Positions 42,568 to 55,000 of a stretch of DNA of 64,000 bases are shown here, one piece after another (the first letter of the stretch is position 1; each line of letters opens with the position of its first letter). The notes under the pieces were generated by a model. The model ran no database searches. It was given only the letters and a program-made list of their open reading frames with translations, and was not told where the DNA came from. The stretch lies in assembly GCA_949751835.1 (NCBI GenBank), contig CATKHK010000003.1:186001-250000 (forward strand), read 5' to 3'. Position numbers and translations under genes: made by a program. Source of the DNA: Blepharisma japonicum. Taxonomy: Eukaryota > Ciliophora > Heterotrichea > Heterotrichida > Blepharismidae.

Positions 42568-43245
42568 ATGTCAAAGGATCTCGAGTTCTTTTTCAATACT
42601 ACAGGCAGTCTAATTACTTTGGCATTTTATTTATTGATAATCCCTCCACTTCAGAATTCAAAGAAAACAAGAAAATTCGATGAAATATCCTATTTAAACC
42701 TCATCCTTTCCCATATATGTGCCATATGCTGATTCTGCATTGGAATAATTTCCAATGATTATGAAATATCTATTCCAAATCTGATATTTGCAGGACTAAG
42801 CACTGACTATATCTACGAATTTTATAAAATTGGTCTTGGAAGAACCGAATTTTTAAAAAACTACATAATTGTGATGGCACTATCAACTCTATCAATGCTG
42901 TGAATTCTTCCACAAGGCATAACAGAGTTTGCTGGAATTATAATCTATATTCTTTTTTGCGCTGCTCCACTTGAACAATTAAGGCCAACTTTTGAAAGCC
43001 GAAATCCTAGATTTATAGATATTTACAGCACAATTGCTGGTTTATCATGCTGCTTATCATACTTCATTTATTCAATTATCGCAGGTAACATAGTCGTGTT
43101 TATTCCAAACTTCGCAGGGATTATTTTTGCACTTATCCAAATTATGGTATATTTCTGGGCAAAAGGAATGATTCCCTCTACTTTTATATCCCCTCTGCTA
43201 AAAATAGACGCTTTTTTGTCTATTAAATCTTCTAAAAATATTTAA
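42568..43245 (+). CDS. SLC50A1: SWEET-family sugar transporter
   Basis: 225 aa in seven TM segments, the SWEET (MtN3/saliva) topology of two triple-helix bundles. It needs two TGA-coded Trp codons (ICAICWFCIG, SMLWILPQG). The first bundle has PPLQNSKKTRKFDEISYLNL and PNLIFAGLS; the second has APLEQLRPTFESRNPRFIDI then PNFAGIIFALIQIMVYFWAKG, matching the repeated Pro-Leu and Pro-Asn signatures of the family. The function is facilitated sugar diffusion across a membrane; the location is unknown. Confidence 0.82.
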
Positions 43246-43277
43246 ATTAAATGAAGGTAATGATCTTTAAGTTAAAC

Positions 43278-44522
43278 TTAGATTTTAGCTGTATTCCTTG
43301 TGACTGTTTCAATTGCATCAGCTACATACTCGACGTTTTTAGTATTCAACCCAGCAATTGAAATTCTGCCGTCAAGCGTCAAGTAGACGTGGTTCCTAGT
43401 CATCAGAGTTTGTGACTGCTCAGCATTTAGCCCAGTAAAAGCGAACATTCCAATTTGGTTGGTGATATGACTCCAGTCGTGTGGGGATCCTTTTTCCCTA
43501 AGCTTCTCTACCAATGCAGATCTCATAGCTTTAATTCTTCCTGACATCGTCACTAAATCGGTTTGCCATTGTTTATATAATTCTGGGGTATTAAGAACAG
43601 TGCTTACAACTCTAGCTCCATAAAGAGGTGGGTTGGAGTACATAGCTCTGCCTAATATTTTCAATTGTGATACAACTCTGTCAGTTTCTGCACTGGAATC
43701 AGTCACAGCTGTAAATAAGCCGATTCTTTCTCCATACAAACCAAAGTTCTTTGCAAAACTCTGTGCTAGAAGGACTGGGCTCTTTTCCTTGACAAAATAT
43801 CTTAATCCATAAGCATCTTCATCAGTGCTTCCTGATGCAAAGCCTTGATAAGCAGTGTCAAAGAAAGCTAAATGCTGTTTTCTGGTAATCACTTCGTGAA
43901 TTTGGGCCCATTGCTCGTGGGATGGATCTTGACCAGTTGGGTTGTGGGCACAAGCGTGAAGGAGAATGATCGAATTTCTAGGAGCTTCATCAATGTCGCT
44001 TAAAAATCTGTCAATGTCTAGTCCTTTTTTGGTAGGGCAGTAGTAAGAATATTCTCTTACTTCAAGCCCTGAGTCTCTTGCGATGTTTTTATGGTTTCCC
44101 CAGGTTGGTTTTGGAACGTAAATAATTTTATTGTGAGGGTAGAATCTGCTGATGAAAGCGCAGCCAATTCTTAGAGCCCCAGTACCAGATAAGGCTTGGA
44201 GGGCAGCAATTCTGCCTTCAGTAACTTCAGGACAATTTCCGTATGCAAGCAGAGCGGCAGATTGTCTGAAAGTATTTAAGCCTTCTGTTGGTAAATATTC
44301 ATGGTCTAAGTTTGCATTGATGAGAATTTCTTTAGCCTTTTTGACTGATGGGAGGATCCAAGGCTTGCCATCATCATCTCTGTAAGCACCAACACCTAAG
44401 TTTACTTTTCGTGGATTGGTGTCTCTCTTAAAAGCTTCTGAAATACCAAGAATTGGATCAGGTGGGCCTTGTGGGACATTAGTCCAAATACTTGATGCTC
44501 GGCTTATTACCTTAGACAGCAT
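43278..44522 (-). CDS. GOT2: Mitochondrial aspartate aminotransferase
   Basis: 414 aa, family length. The N-terminal MLSKVISRASSIWTNV is a mitochondrial presequence. PLP-binding Lys in SQSFAKNFGLYGERIG near residue 253; substrate-binding HACAHNPTGQDP, YQGFASG and the C-terminal DGRISIAGL segment with catalytic Arg. It interconverts aspartate/2-oxoglutarate and oxaloacetate/glutamate in the malate-aspartate shuttle. No TGA codons. Confidence 0.97.
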   Translation of the reverse strand: MLSKVISRASSIWTNVPQGPPDPILGISEAFKRDTNPRKVNLGVGAYRDDDGKPWILPSVKKAKEILINANLDHEYLPTEGLNTFRQSAALLAYGNCPEVTEGRIAALQALSGTGALRIGCAFISRFYPHNKIIYVPKPTWGNHKNIARDSGLEVREYSYYCPTKKGLDIDRFLSDIDEAPRNSIILLHACAHNPTGQDPSHEQWAQIHEVITRKQHLAFFDTAYQGFASGSTDEDAYGLRYFVKEKSPVLLAQSFAKNFGLYGERIGLFTAVTDSSAETDRVVSQLKILGRAMYSNPPLYGARVVSTVLNTPELYKQWQTDLVTMSGRIKAMRSALVEKLREKGSPHDWSHITNQIGMFAFTGLNAEQSQTLMTRNHVYLTLDGRISIAGLNTKNVEYVADAIETVTRNTAKI

Positions 44523-45146
44523 ATTTTATTATTGGAGTATGTTGATTTTAAGATTAATCTAATAGGATTGGTGGGGAATATTAGAAAGATCTATTTAATA
44601 GCTTATTACGAAATCAACAAGTGAGAATAAATGGATTCAAAATTATTACTTGTAGGAAAATAATAATAAATTACAGAAGTCATTTTAAGAGAAAATCATT
44701 GATGGCAAGCTAATAATTTAGATTCATCCGAAAATAAAAAAGCAAACAGAGCAAATAATAGATTATTGTCCTAGAGAAATGAAGATGATACATCAAGTAT
44801 AATAAATAGAAGGAATTAGAAGTGAGAAATATTTTCAAAGGATAAGCTTTAGAATTCTTTTACTTCGAATTTCAACTTGGCATAGTAAAAATTCAATTTA
44901 ATTGCTAAAAGTTTCAAAACCATCACTAGACTTGGAATCGGCTCTGCTAATTTTATTGGATAGTAATTGCATCTATAGCAATATGAATAGATACTTATGG
45001 TATACAAATCTGCTATAGGGAGTACAAATAATAAGTAAAATCTTATCCAAAAACAAAATTTCAAAATTTTTTGAAAGACAATATTAGCTATTTAAAAGAG
45101 AGTTTTGAGCATAAATATTTTACAAGAATAAAAATAAATTACACAA
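44523..45146. other. AT-rich intergenic region, no supported gene
   Basis: 624 bp between minus-strand genes. A 71-codon minus-strand open frame (44849-45064) is Ile/Leu/Tyr-rich but has no ATG, only TTG; I do not call it a gene. The remainder is AT-rich without recognised features. Confidence 0.45.
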
Positions 45147-45851
45147 TTATACAAAGCTTGCTAAGTATCTGAATAAGTAGTCATCAACTTCCAAAAGTAT
45201 CCTTAAAATTCCGTTACCGCCATCTTCATTCCCTGGCTTTCTTCCTTTGTACTTTATCAGTAGCAGCTCTCTATGCCTTGCATAGTTGATATTTTTAATA
45301 TCATCAAAATAAAACCCCACATGCACAATGATATTTGTAAACCCTCCGAATATCCCAACAATCCCTTGTCCTTCAGGAACTGCAATCTTTTTCTTCGGCC
45401 TTTGCCTTTCCCCTATCAAAATAGTTCTATTTCTATTTGTATATAGTGCCAAGCAAAACAGTCCATGAAAATCGCAGCCATATTCTACACTTGTTATATA
45501 CTCTGCATTGTTTAATTTTACAGTCAAGCTTTTTTCAGCTTTATTCCCAACAGTGGTGTCAAAGAACTTTTTATTTTGAATATCTTCTAGTTTTACATCG
45601 AATCCTGTGATATAGTCATTTAATCAGAATGTTATTTCTCTAATTGAGCTTCTTCCTTTCATTCTTTCGTTGAAATAATGTGTATTTGCTTTTTCTGTCA
45701 GGTGGGAAAATTGAAACTGGAGAGGGATTGAATCTAAGTCACATGTGTGAGCGGTTTCATTTTCTTTTAATGGTGCGCCACAATGCTGGCAGGCAGTGTA
45801 TCTTACAGAGTGGAATACTCTGAAAAAGCTTCTAATTGAAACAAGTCTCAT
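45147..45851 (-). CDS. Jacalin-like lectin-fold protein with Cys-rich N-terminus
   Basis: 234 aa; one TGA-coded Trp (EITFWLNDY) joins two pieces. N-terminal Cys motif CQHCGAP, HTC may bind zinc. From about residue 75 a jacalin-type beta-prism is suggested by YITGFDVKLEDIQNKKFF, VEYGCDFHGLFCLALYTN, GIVGIFGGFTNIIVHVGFYF. Jacalin-type domains bind mannose or galactose. The combination with a zinc-like start is unfamiliar to me. It is most likely cytosolic since no signal peptide is visible. Confidence 0.68.
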
Positions 45852-46407
45852 TTTTTATATTTGATCAGAAATAAAGCTAATAATTTAAAATTACAATATG
45901 GATACCGAAATAAAAAGAAGTGGATTTTTTATTAACTTTAATGAAATTTTTTGTATCGATGTCGATAAAAAAGAAATCAAATACTTACTATATTGATTTA
46001 TTCTTGGCTGGAAATAAATTAAGTATCCTAACTGAGCAGGATACAAATTTTGGTAAATATTTATAATTTTGCTAATTATGCTTCTTGGATACCCAATATA
46101 AATTTTCAAAACTAAGAATTACTGCGCAATTTAATTATTATTTTTTGAAGTAAAAATACAAAAATCTTGCTCTAATAAGGGAACAAGCTGCAGTTTTCAG
46201 CCAGCGAATTTTATTTTTGAATTTTAAAATTAATCATAAAAAAAAATCGCTTTGATGCGCTATATGGAAATTCAATTAAAAGCTATATTGTTTTTAAAAA
46301 ATACCCTCTCATATTACAATTCTACACTAAATATGGTTTCGATTTTATCGTATATCGTATTTCATTCCAATCTATATTAAATAAATTTAGCAATTTACAT
46401 AATGAAA
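45852..46407. other. Intergenic region with a possible coding remnant
   Basis: 556 bp with no supported gene. A minus-strand 72-codon frame (45891-46109) reads like protein (IYIGYPRSIISKI, NLYPAQLGYLIYFQPR) but has no ATG and is preceded by an in-frame TAA, so it may be a remnant. The right part is AT-rich with repeated TATATCGTAT-like sequence. Confidence 0.4.
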
Positions 46408-47823
46408 TTAAATAGAAGAATTAAAGCTTTTTTCAAGGCTTTCATCAACTGCTTTAGCCTTCATAAAGTTTTCTTCATCGCACTCAAAGGCTACATTATC
46501 TCCAAAGAACAGATGCTTTGACATCTGGCCACTAAATATCATGGCTTGGCTATCAAGCCAAAATTCATGCTCTTCTCTAACCTTCTTATAAATCTTCATC
46601 ATTTTTCCTATTGATTTTACTTTATCTTTTAATATTGCTTTATGCTTTCCTCTGATTTGTTGTTCTAGCTCTTCACATCTTTTTTCATACTGTTCGTCAA
46701 CTTCTACCCTCTCATTGACTGTATTTTTTTCCAAAAGTGCCATAAAAACAGCCATGACTTTTTCTACCAAAAATGGGACACTTCATGCAAAAACATTCAT
46801 GAAATTGGGCAGCATAAATGGGTGGTCTGTGAAATTAAATTGCTGGATATTGATAATGTCGTCGTCAAGTTTAATTATTGCAGCTTTGTTATTATAAGTA
46901 TCGCAATAATTAGGAGCAGAAAATACTGTAATCACGGATGGGAATTCATTGCTGCCATTTCATCGGTGCATTTTGAAGCCATCAAGCTGAGCTTCATGGC
47001 CTCTTATTATAGAAATTAAGTCAGTCCTGTCTAAAAACTTTGTTACAGCCTCATTGCCAAATACAAAGCTGCAGCCTCTCGCTTGGTTTGGCTGAAATTG
47101 GCTGGATAATCTACCATAGTCATCATTAATAGGGTCAGATCACAAAATATCACAAAAAATTCCATCTTTAGGAGGCTCTCTGAACCTGTTAATATCTCCA
47201 ATATCTTCTATTGCTGCAAGCTGTGGAGATATTCCCCCATGAAATCCAATAAATTTTTCATTAATGAGAGATGATAAAGGAAGTAAATCAAAACTCTCCA
47301 TAATCCTATCATAAACATCTAAGTCATACTTGGTGATGCATTCACTTCGAAAGTTAAAATATGAAGTCATACTTCTCGATTCATGATTACCGCGGAGCAT
47401 ATAGATCATATTTGGATACCTAATTTTCAAAGAATAAAGTAAAATGACTACTTCAGTTGAAAATACTCCTCTATCAACATAATCTCCTAAAAACAAATAT
47501 TTTGAAACTTTTGGGCTTCCTCCTATTTCAAATATTTTTAAAAGGTCATAAAACTGTCCATGAATGTCTCCCACAATTATAATTGGATCCCTAAGCCATA
47601 AGAGATTTGGTTCAGACCGAAAGATAGATGATGCGCTTTCTATAATTTGTATTAGATCACTTTTATGTAGCTTTCCTTCTTTTTTTAGATGGTCTCGAAG
47701 AATTTTTGTATCTGGAATTTTCGATTTACCTGGGAAAAGGAGGTTGTGATCTAAAGGCCTATGGGGAGGAACGGTAGAGTTCTTGACCACGCGATCGTTC
47801 AGAGGGTCGCTCAGTGGATCCAT
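46408..47823 (-). CDS. PPP3C: Calcineurin catalytic subunit A (protein phosphatase 2B)
   Basis: 471 aa. PPP metal-binding motifs are complete: [34 protein letters not shown] and [15 protein letters not shown]. Three TGA codons are Trp (DILWSDP, HRWNGSN, FAWSVPF). After the core comes the calcineurin-B-binding helix ([20 protein letters not shown]) and then [21 protein letters not shown], which matches the calmodulin-binding segment of calcineurin. Role: Ca2+/calmodulin-dependent Ser/Thr dephosphorylation. No clear autoinhibitory C-terminus is recognised; 471 aa versus about 520 in animals. Ends at TAA. Confidence 0.92.
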
Positions 47824-48511
47824 TTATATTAAAATAAAGATATAAGGATTCGCATTGGGCCGCAACATGAAAAACTTCTTTTTACTGAAATTTGATTTTC
47901 AGTAAAGAAATTATAAATTTCTTTATGAATTTTTAATAAGTCTTTTGCATTTAGTAAGCAGTGCTTAATAATTATAAATTTAATAATCTATGCAGATTAA
48001 TTGATAATGAAAATATTATTTTTAATTATTAAAGAGAGACAACTAAAAAGAATTTTAAGGTCTTTGCACATTTTATAATTTATTAGATGAATTAATTCTT
48101 TCTATTCAGAAAATTTTAATGAGCTTGGAACGAAAAGAAACTATGATTCATTTTGCTAGATTTTTTTTAATAGCGAAAATGAATCAATAATGGTGTGTTA
48201 AACTTCTACTTTTGATCGATTTTTTATCTATTTTTATACAATTATTACTCATGGGATTACAAATAATATATACTCTTCTATTATATTATTAGAACCATTT
48301 AATTAAAGTTTCTAACATAAAAGAGCAATCGATCCTGAAAAATGAATTCTTGAGATTCGTATTTTGCTACAATTCTTATACCACTTGGCTTAAAATGGTT
48401 AAAATCTGGGAAAATGAAGAAATTTCCGATATTTCATGGCATTTTGTTTCAATTAATTTCAATATTAGAGCTAATAATTATAAGTCTCATATTTTATCGA
48501 TAAAATCCATA
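47824..48511. other. AT-rich divergent intergenic region with hairpins
   Basis: 688 bp between calcineurin A (minus) and the next plus-strand gene. It contains two overlapping inverted repeats at 47881-47925 (separate entry). A plus-strand frame extends the downstream gene back to TTG 48350 or ATG 48394, but its sequence is less protein-like. No other gene or RNA was recognised. Confidence 0.45.
47881..47925. repeat. Two overlapping inverted repeats (mutually exclusive hairpins)
   Basis: Hairpin 1: TTTACTGAAA (47881-47890) and its exact complement TTTCAGTAAA (47897-47906), 6-nt loop. Hairpin 2: TAAAGAAAT (47903-47911) and ATTTCTTTA (47917-47925), 5-nt loop. The arms overlap at 47903-47906, so only one can form. 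They lie 58-102 bp upstream of the calcineurin A start codon. Confidence 0.5.
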
Positions 48512-48994
48512 ATGTTTTTAGTAAGCACAAGATTGAGAGCGCCTTCTTTGAGCCGAATCCTTTTATCCTTCGACAAAAGGGACACACTATCAGCTGCTCT
48601 AACTTCCAAAGATCCAAAATTCCAACCTGACAAAAATCTTCCAAAAGCACAAAAAGCATATTCTAGGAACAGAGTTTGGAGATCAATTACAGGCATATTC
48701 ATAAGGAAATATAATTGGCTTTCATACTTTACCGGATTTATGATAGTCTCAACAATCTTGATGTCTTTCAATCTTAAAAACAAAAAATCCAAAGACCAAA
48801 TTTTCCAAGAAACAGATGAAAGCAAGCTCACAAGGTCACAAAAAAAGGCTAAACAAGAATTAGAAAAAGAGTACCAGAATTTCAATACTTTATTAGACGC
48901 TGCAGAAGAACAACTCAAAAAAGAGCACCAAAAGCAACTGGTTGACCTCCAAGAATATGTTGAAATTAAGGCTAAGAAGCCCACTTCTATTTAA
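48512..48994 (+). CDS. Probable mitochondrial single-pass membrane protein
   Basis: 160 aa from ATG 48512-48514: MFLVSTRLRAPSLSRILLSF is a good presequence (basic, no acidic residues). A TM segment lies near residue 78 (WLSYFTGFMIVSTILMSFNL), followed by a Lys/Glu-rich coiled-coil tail (KKAKQELEKEYQNFNTLLD). The frame is also open upstream to ATG 48394, but that extension lacks targeting character and was not chosen. No family is recognised. Confidence 0.68.
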   Translation: MFLVSTRLRAPSLSRILLSFDKRDTLSAALTSKDPKFQPDKNLPKAQKAYSRNRVWRSITGIFIRKYNWLSYFTGFMIVSTILMSFNLKNKKSKDQIFQETDESKLTRSQKKAKQELEKEYQNFNTLLDAAEEQLKKEHQKQLVDLQEYVEIKAKKPTSI

Positions 48995-49031
48995 TGAAAT
49001 TTCATAATAAACTTAAATTGATAACCAAATA

Positions 49032-52000
49032 ATGGACAACACAACTCTTCGTAAGTTCGAAAGCATCAGTTTAGGAAAAGGGCCACTTTTTGACTGACAA
49101 CAAGAGCCTCAGCAGGTCCCTTACTATCTTCAGGGCAACCGTCGCTTTGAGTCGAATGCTATGATTGAAGCGCGTAACCGAATCAAGAATTCTCCTGAAG
49201 TCCGTGAATCAATAAACCGCTTTTGGAGTTTAGTCAAGAAAAACCCAATGGGTAGGGTGGAGAAAGAAGTCTACACTCAGCTCTGCCTGTGCTTTTCTAA
49301 GCTGCTTCTTCCTGACTTCAGCAGAGACGACAGCTTAAAAGTTATTGAAGATGATTGGGATACTGATTCAGCAGGTGCTGAATCTTTAGACTATAACCAC
49401 TTCTATAGTGCTATTTTTCAGCTTGCTGATATATGAACTGAAGAAATCAATCCAAACACTTATGCAGACTTTTTAATCAAAATTTACAGAAGAATCACTA
49501 CAAAAAGAGTAGTTAACCAAAATGGTGAAGTCAAAAAAATAATGCCAAGCATAAAACTTGTATTCCCTGACAGTGTTAAAAAAGAAGACGACTGGGAAGA
49601 TGTACATAGCGATGAGAGCTATGACTCAGATTATGAATATAACTTCCAAGAAACGGAAGGAAAACGGCAGAGGGTTAAAAGACTGAAAAGAGAAGTTAAT
49701 AATGAAAAAGAAGGAGACGAACTTATGTATGATGAAATTGTAGGGAGTGACTGGGAAATTCCGGAAGAAGATGAACAGATTGAAATGTCTGAGCTGGATG
49801 ATATTATCCCTTTTGGAAAAATCGCTCATAATTATATTTCTTCTTTGCATGACCCAAGAGCACAGGAAGAGCATTTACAAGTTCCTATATCAACTTTTAG
49901 CAAGGCTGTAGAGATTGAAGAAAAAATGAAGCATGAGGAAGAAGATGAAGAAGAGGAAGGAATGGCCCCACTCAAAATGGTTTCTCTTAGTTCCAACGAT
50001 AAAAGCTTTTTAGAATTGAAGAGCTGAAACAAAAAAATCCAAGAAGCCGTTAAAGAGACTAGCAATGGCGAAATGACGCCAGTAGGACTCTTTCTTCATA
50101 GCATTTCCAAAAGTGTGCAAGACTATATCACTATCATTCCTGACGAAAAAAAGGCTTACATTAGAAATACACTGAAAAGGAAATCATCAATAAAAATCAC
50201 CAATGCAAGTGTGAAAATGGTAGATGGGAATTTATCAGCAACTAAAATAGGAAATCGCCCTTCAGTCCATGATTTTAATTTGACAGCTATTCCTGAACAT
50301 AAAGGCATTGAAAAAACAGAGTCCGCTCTTTTAGGTGATGAAATGAATTCAGGTGAGCTTAGCTTGCAAAGTGGAATTCCAACAGTAAAATCTGCCACCA
50401 TTTCTGGGCTTCGAAAAAGCTTACTTGAGCAGAAATATTTGCCTATGATGAAGAGATTTGAAAGAAAAACAATCGTGCTCTCTAAAAAGGGAAAGCTGCC
50501 TAATGAAGAAGTATCTTCTTTGTCTATGCTAAATCAGTCACATATGGAAGATGTTGATGAAGAAATTAACCCAGAGCCTCTGAAACTGCTTGAGTCCTTA
50601 CAAAGTGCAGAAAAAGTGCCTACAATTGATCCTAATAATGGCTTATGGGATATTATTGAAAGAGTCAATAATGATGTTTTAAAAATTTTAATCTTAGGAA
50701 AGCCAAGAAGTGGAAAAACTACTTTAGCAAAAGATTTAGCCGCTTCACTAGATTTAAAACATATTGAAGTTACTTCTATTATTGAAGCCTTAATTAAGAA
50801 AGGACAAGTAGAAGATGAAGAAATGTATGATGAAGACAACCCAAAGCCTGAAGTTTACACACCTTTTGAAAAAGAAATTCTGCAGAGGCTAAGCGAAGGA
50901 AATTCTTTAACTGATGAACAAATAATCACCCTTGCAGATGAAGCTATTCACAGCGATGAAGCCGAAAGCAAAGGCTTCATCCTAGATTTACCCCTAACCC
51001 CTATGCTGTCTGGGTTTATTTTGAGTTTAAAATTCAATTTTGTTGTTGACTTAAACATCTCAAATAACGATCTAGTAAAACAAGTATCTGGCTTGAAATG
51101 GGATCCCACCTCAAATACTCTATACACAAAATACAACATTGAAGAGCTCAAAAAGCCAAAAATTATTGTCGATGAGGATGGCGAACAAGTTGAAGACGAA
51201 ACTCCAAAGCCAAAATTCGAAGAATTTGTAGTAAGAGCTGATGATACTTATGAAAATTATTATCAATCTATTGGTGATTATGTAAAAAAGGTAAGAAGCA
51301 TGTTCGACGGCATGATAAATTCCCTTCCAGTCTCATGACGTTTTGATTTTGATGCTGCAGGCTTAAACCCTACAGTCAGAAAAGATGCGGTGCTTGCTAA
51401 GCTAGGCGCAAGAAAAAATAAATTGCCAGCTGCTAAAATTTTGGACCCAGAAAATGATTTTAAAGCTCTTCTTTTCCAAAATATTGATGAAGGAAAAGAG
51501 CCAAGATCATGGTCTATTTGGAAACAAATCGATCCTGTAGCCTTAAAAGAAGAAAAAGTACTCGAAGGAAAGCCTGAATTTGCAGTAGAATTTTCAAATA
51601 ATGTTTTTGTAATGAGCTCTGAAGAAAACCAAAAGAAATTTGCTGCCAATCCTCGAAAGTATCTTAATCATGAGCCAAAAATGCCAGAATCCTATAGAGT
51701 TTTATTAATTGGCCCACCAAAAGCAGGTAAAAGAACTCAAGCAGAGTATTTATCTGCAAAGTATGGCTGGAAATTATTTGAGTCTAACGAAGTTATCAGC
51801 CAAAGCATAATGTCTCAGAAAAAGAACAGAAAACTGCTTCGACCTTCTCATCCTGAGTCAGGGTTTGTGCAAGCTTCAGAACCTGAATTTCAATCCATTC
51901 TAAAAGGAGGCGCTTTAGTATCACCATTACTAATGCCAATTCTTCTACAAAAACTTGGCGTTCCTCTACAAAAAAAGCCACCACCTCCTCCAACTCCAAA

Positions 52001-55000
52001 AGAAGGTGAAGAAGAAGAGCCGCCAACTCAACAGCCTACAGACAGATCAATGAAATCTAAAAAAGATGATAAAGACAGTGACAAAGAAAGCAGTGAGGGT
52101 GCTGTCGAAGAACAAAAACTCATTGAAGATGTCCCTCTAGGTGAAGAGCCTGCTGCTGTAGAAGTTACAGCCACTCCTGAGCCAATTGTATATGAAGATT
52201 TACCACTTGCAGAAATTGTGGCTCAGCCTATAAAGCCTGAAGATTTACGAAAAATAATAAACGGTCTTATCATGATCGGTTACCCTGCCACTGCAGAAGA
52301 CGCCCAACTTCTTAAAGACTCAAATTTTGAGTTTGACAAAATTTTATATTTCATAGACCCTACAGATGGACAAGAGCTCGTTAAAAGAGGTATTGAAGAA
52401 ATGTATGATTTGACCCAGGAGCTTACTTTAGCAGACCAAGTCTCAGGCGCTTGCAAAGAAGTGTTTGGCGAAGAAAATGTTATTGAAATCCCAATTGTTG
52501 GAACTGAAGATGAAGTCCACAATTTAATTTGCAGAAAACTTGACCCTTTTTATGTACAAATTGACGCACCAGAAATTAATATAGTCAAAGATGATGTGGA
52601 AGAAGGAAAAGTGCCTTTGCCATTAGGAGAGTATGGGAAGTATGACCCTGTTGTGATGAAAGAAGATAAATGGATAATCCCAGGGTCTGAGGAATTTGAA
52701 GTCCAAAGCTTTGGAAAGCGATATATCTTTGCTGGAGAGGCTGAGATGGAAAAATTCAATAAAAACCCTCTGAGCTATATTTCTCAAGAGCCAATTGTAG
52801 TCCCACAGCCTCATTTAATGGTTTTCGGATCTCGAGGCTCTGGAGTCAACACAATGGTTTCCCTGGTTTCCCAGAACTATCAAGTGGAGTCTGTCCCTCT
52901 TAAAAGCATATATCTAAAAGTCATTGCTGATGAACAGCTAAAGCGTCGCAAAGAAAGACTTCTTAGAAAAGGATTTACCCCTAAAGAAGAAACTGACGAG
53001 CCTTATGATCCTTTAAACGATGACCCAGAAATCACTGAAGAAGCTGAAGATTTTAACCAAGCTCTTCATGAACAAAAAATGATGAGGAGCCTCTTAAAAG
53101 GAGAAAAACCGCTAGTTATCAATAGCAGATGGTTCGATATTGAGGAAGAAAAGGTCTCTCAAAATTTAATTGACATCTTATTTGAAAGCAGAAGGCTGCC
53201 TGAAATTGCGTTTATTTTGAAGACTTCTGAAGAAAATACCATTAAAAGATTGCTGGATACTGAAGGGATTGAAGCTGAGTATAATAGGATTATGGAACAA
53301 AGGAGGATTGAAAAGCAAAAAGCAAAAGAAGAAGCCAGAGAAGAAGCAAGAAGACAGAGAATTGAAAATGGAGAAGAGGAAGAAGAACCACCTCAAGAAG
53401 AGGAAGAAGAGGAGGATGAAGAAGACCCAGATGCACCTGTACTTGCAGATATGCTTGAAGAGGCTAAACAAAAAATAATCCAAATGAGAGAAAATGATAT
53501 CCAACAAATGGAAGAAACCAAAGAAAAACTCGAAGAAAAAGGTGTCATTGTATTTGAAATTAACGGTGATATGTCTGTCGAAAGAATGTACCAAAAAATT
53601 GACTTTGAAATCAAGCAGCAGCTAAAAGGCAGAGAAAATTTAATTGAGCGCCAAACCTCCGTTAAGCTGTCTAAAGAAAAAGCTATGGAGCTACTTACAA
53701 CCCAAAAAGTATTACCATCAGCTGTAAGATTTAACAGCCCTATAAAGTCAGACAATCTCAGAATTTCAACTGAGTTTCCGGTGCTTTATAGAGACAGAAT
53801 TTATTTCCCTAATTCTATTGAAGAACAAAAATCATTTATAGAAACTCCATTAGCTTTCAGCAAAATTGAAGCTGCACCATGGGATATTCATAATCGTCCA
53901 TATTGTGCAATTATTGGAAATCCGCTTACTGGGAAAACAGCACTTGCTAAAGACCTTGCAAAAGAGCTTGGAATAGTCAAAGTCTCCTTAAGAGAAACAA
54001 TAGAAGAAGTCCTGAAGCTAGAAAACGAATTAGGCCAAAGAGTTCGTGACGTGCTAGGAAATGGCTATGCTCTTGAAGAGTCTTTAGCTGTAGAAATTAT
54101 TTGCTGGAGAATTGAGCAGCATGATGTAGTAGAGCATGGCTGTGTTTTGGATGGGTTCCCAAAGACGCTTCAGCAAGCTATGCTGCTAGCTGAGTTTAAT
54201 AAGCTTCCAAATCCTATCTTTTATTTAGACTCTGAACCTACAAGTGTATTGAAGCGGCGAGGACAGAAATTCAAACATGACAAAAAATCCTTAAATTCCC
54301 AAATAAAGCAGTCTACAAAGAATAACAATGAAATCCTCTCATGGATTCAAAACACCTTTGACACTGCCAGATACTTATCAACTGACCATTCTAAATGATG
54401 GGTGAAAGATACAGCAATTGACCATCTTAATATAGTATTTGGAGCCCGAAATAACTATGCTATTGCTAAGCTAAAAGGGACCCCTATCAATATACAATAT
54501 TTAGGAATTGCCAGACAAGACATAAATAGCGCCTTGAGTAAGTTCAAAAGATATGATATTGTCATATGGAAGTTTAGAGGAGAGCTTAAAGAAGTGAAAA
54601 ATAGTGACTATGTAGTGGAATATAACTCAAAATTTTATGTATTTTCAAGCAAAGAGAATATGGATGCTTTTATTGCAACACCAGATAAATTTTTGACTGC
54701 TAAACCACTACCAAAAGATTTACCAAGGCAACTTCAACCATCTGAATGTGGAGAAATTGCTGAAAGTAGAATTGAGCTAGATGGACATTGTGTTGTAACC
54801 TTAGAAGAAGATAAAAGCTGTGCCAGAGGTGACCCAATGATTTTGGCTGCTTATAAAGATAGAATTTTTTCGTTTGCAAATAACACACAAAGGAACAAAT
54901 TTATGCGAAAACCTCATAGATATGAAAAAACGGCTTTGCCGATTAAAATCCCACCAAAGCCTGGAAATTTGCCATTGAGTATGCTAGGAGAGTTTGAAAA

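Noticed and set aside
44849-45064. 71-codon minus-strand open frame, Ile/Leu/Tyr-rich
   Set aside because: No ATG start (only TTG), in-frame stop shortly upstream, no similarity I can recognise; AT-rich spacer easily gives such frames. Could be a remnant.
45891-46109. 72-codon minus-strand frame with protein-like text
   Set aside because: No ATG, in-frame TAA directly upstream, and no intron that would link it to another exon. Listed only as a possible remnant.
48350-48511. N-terminal extension of the mitochondrial membrane protein
   Set aside because: In frame but without the amino-acid character of the rest; the internal ATG at 48512 begins a clear presequence.
50991-51010. CCCCTAACCCC-like sequence resembling a telomere repeat
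   Set aside because: It lies inside the AK9 coding sequence and is not repeated.
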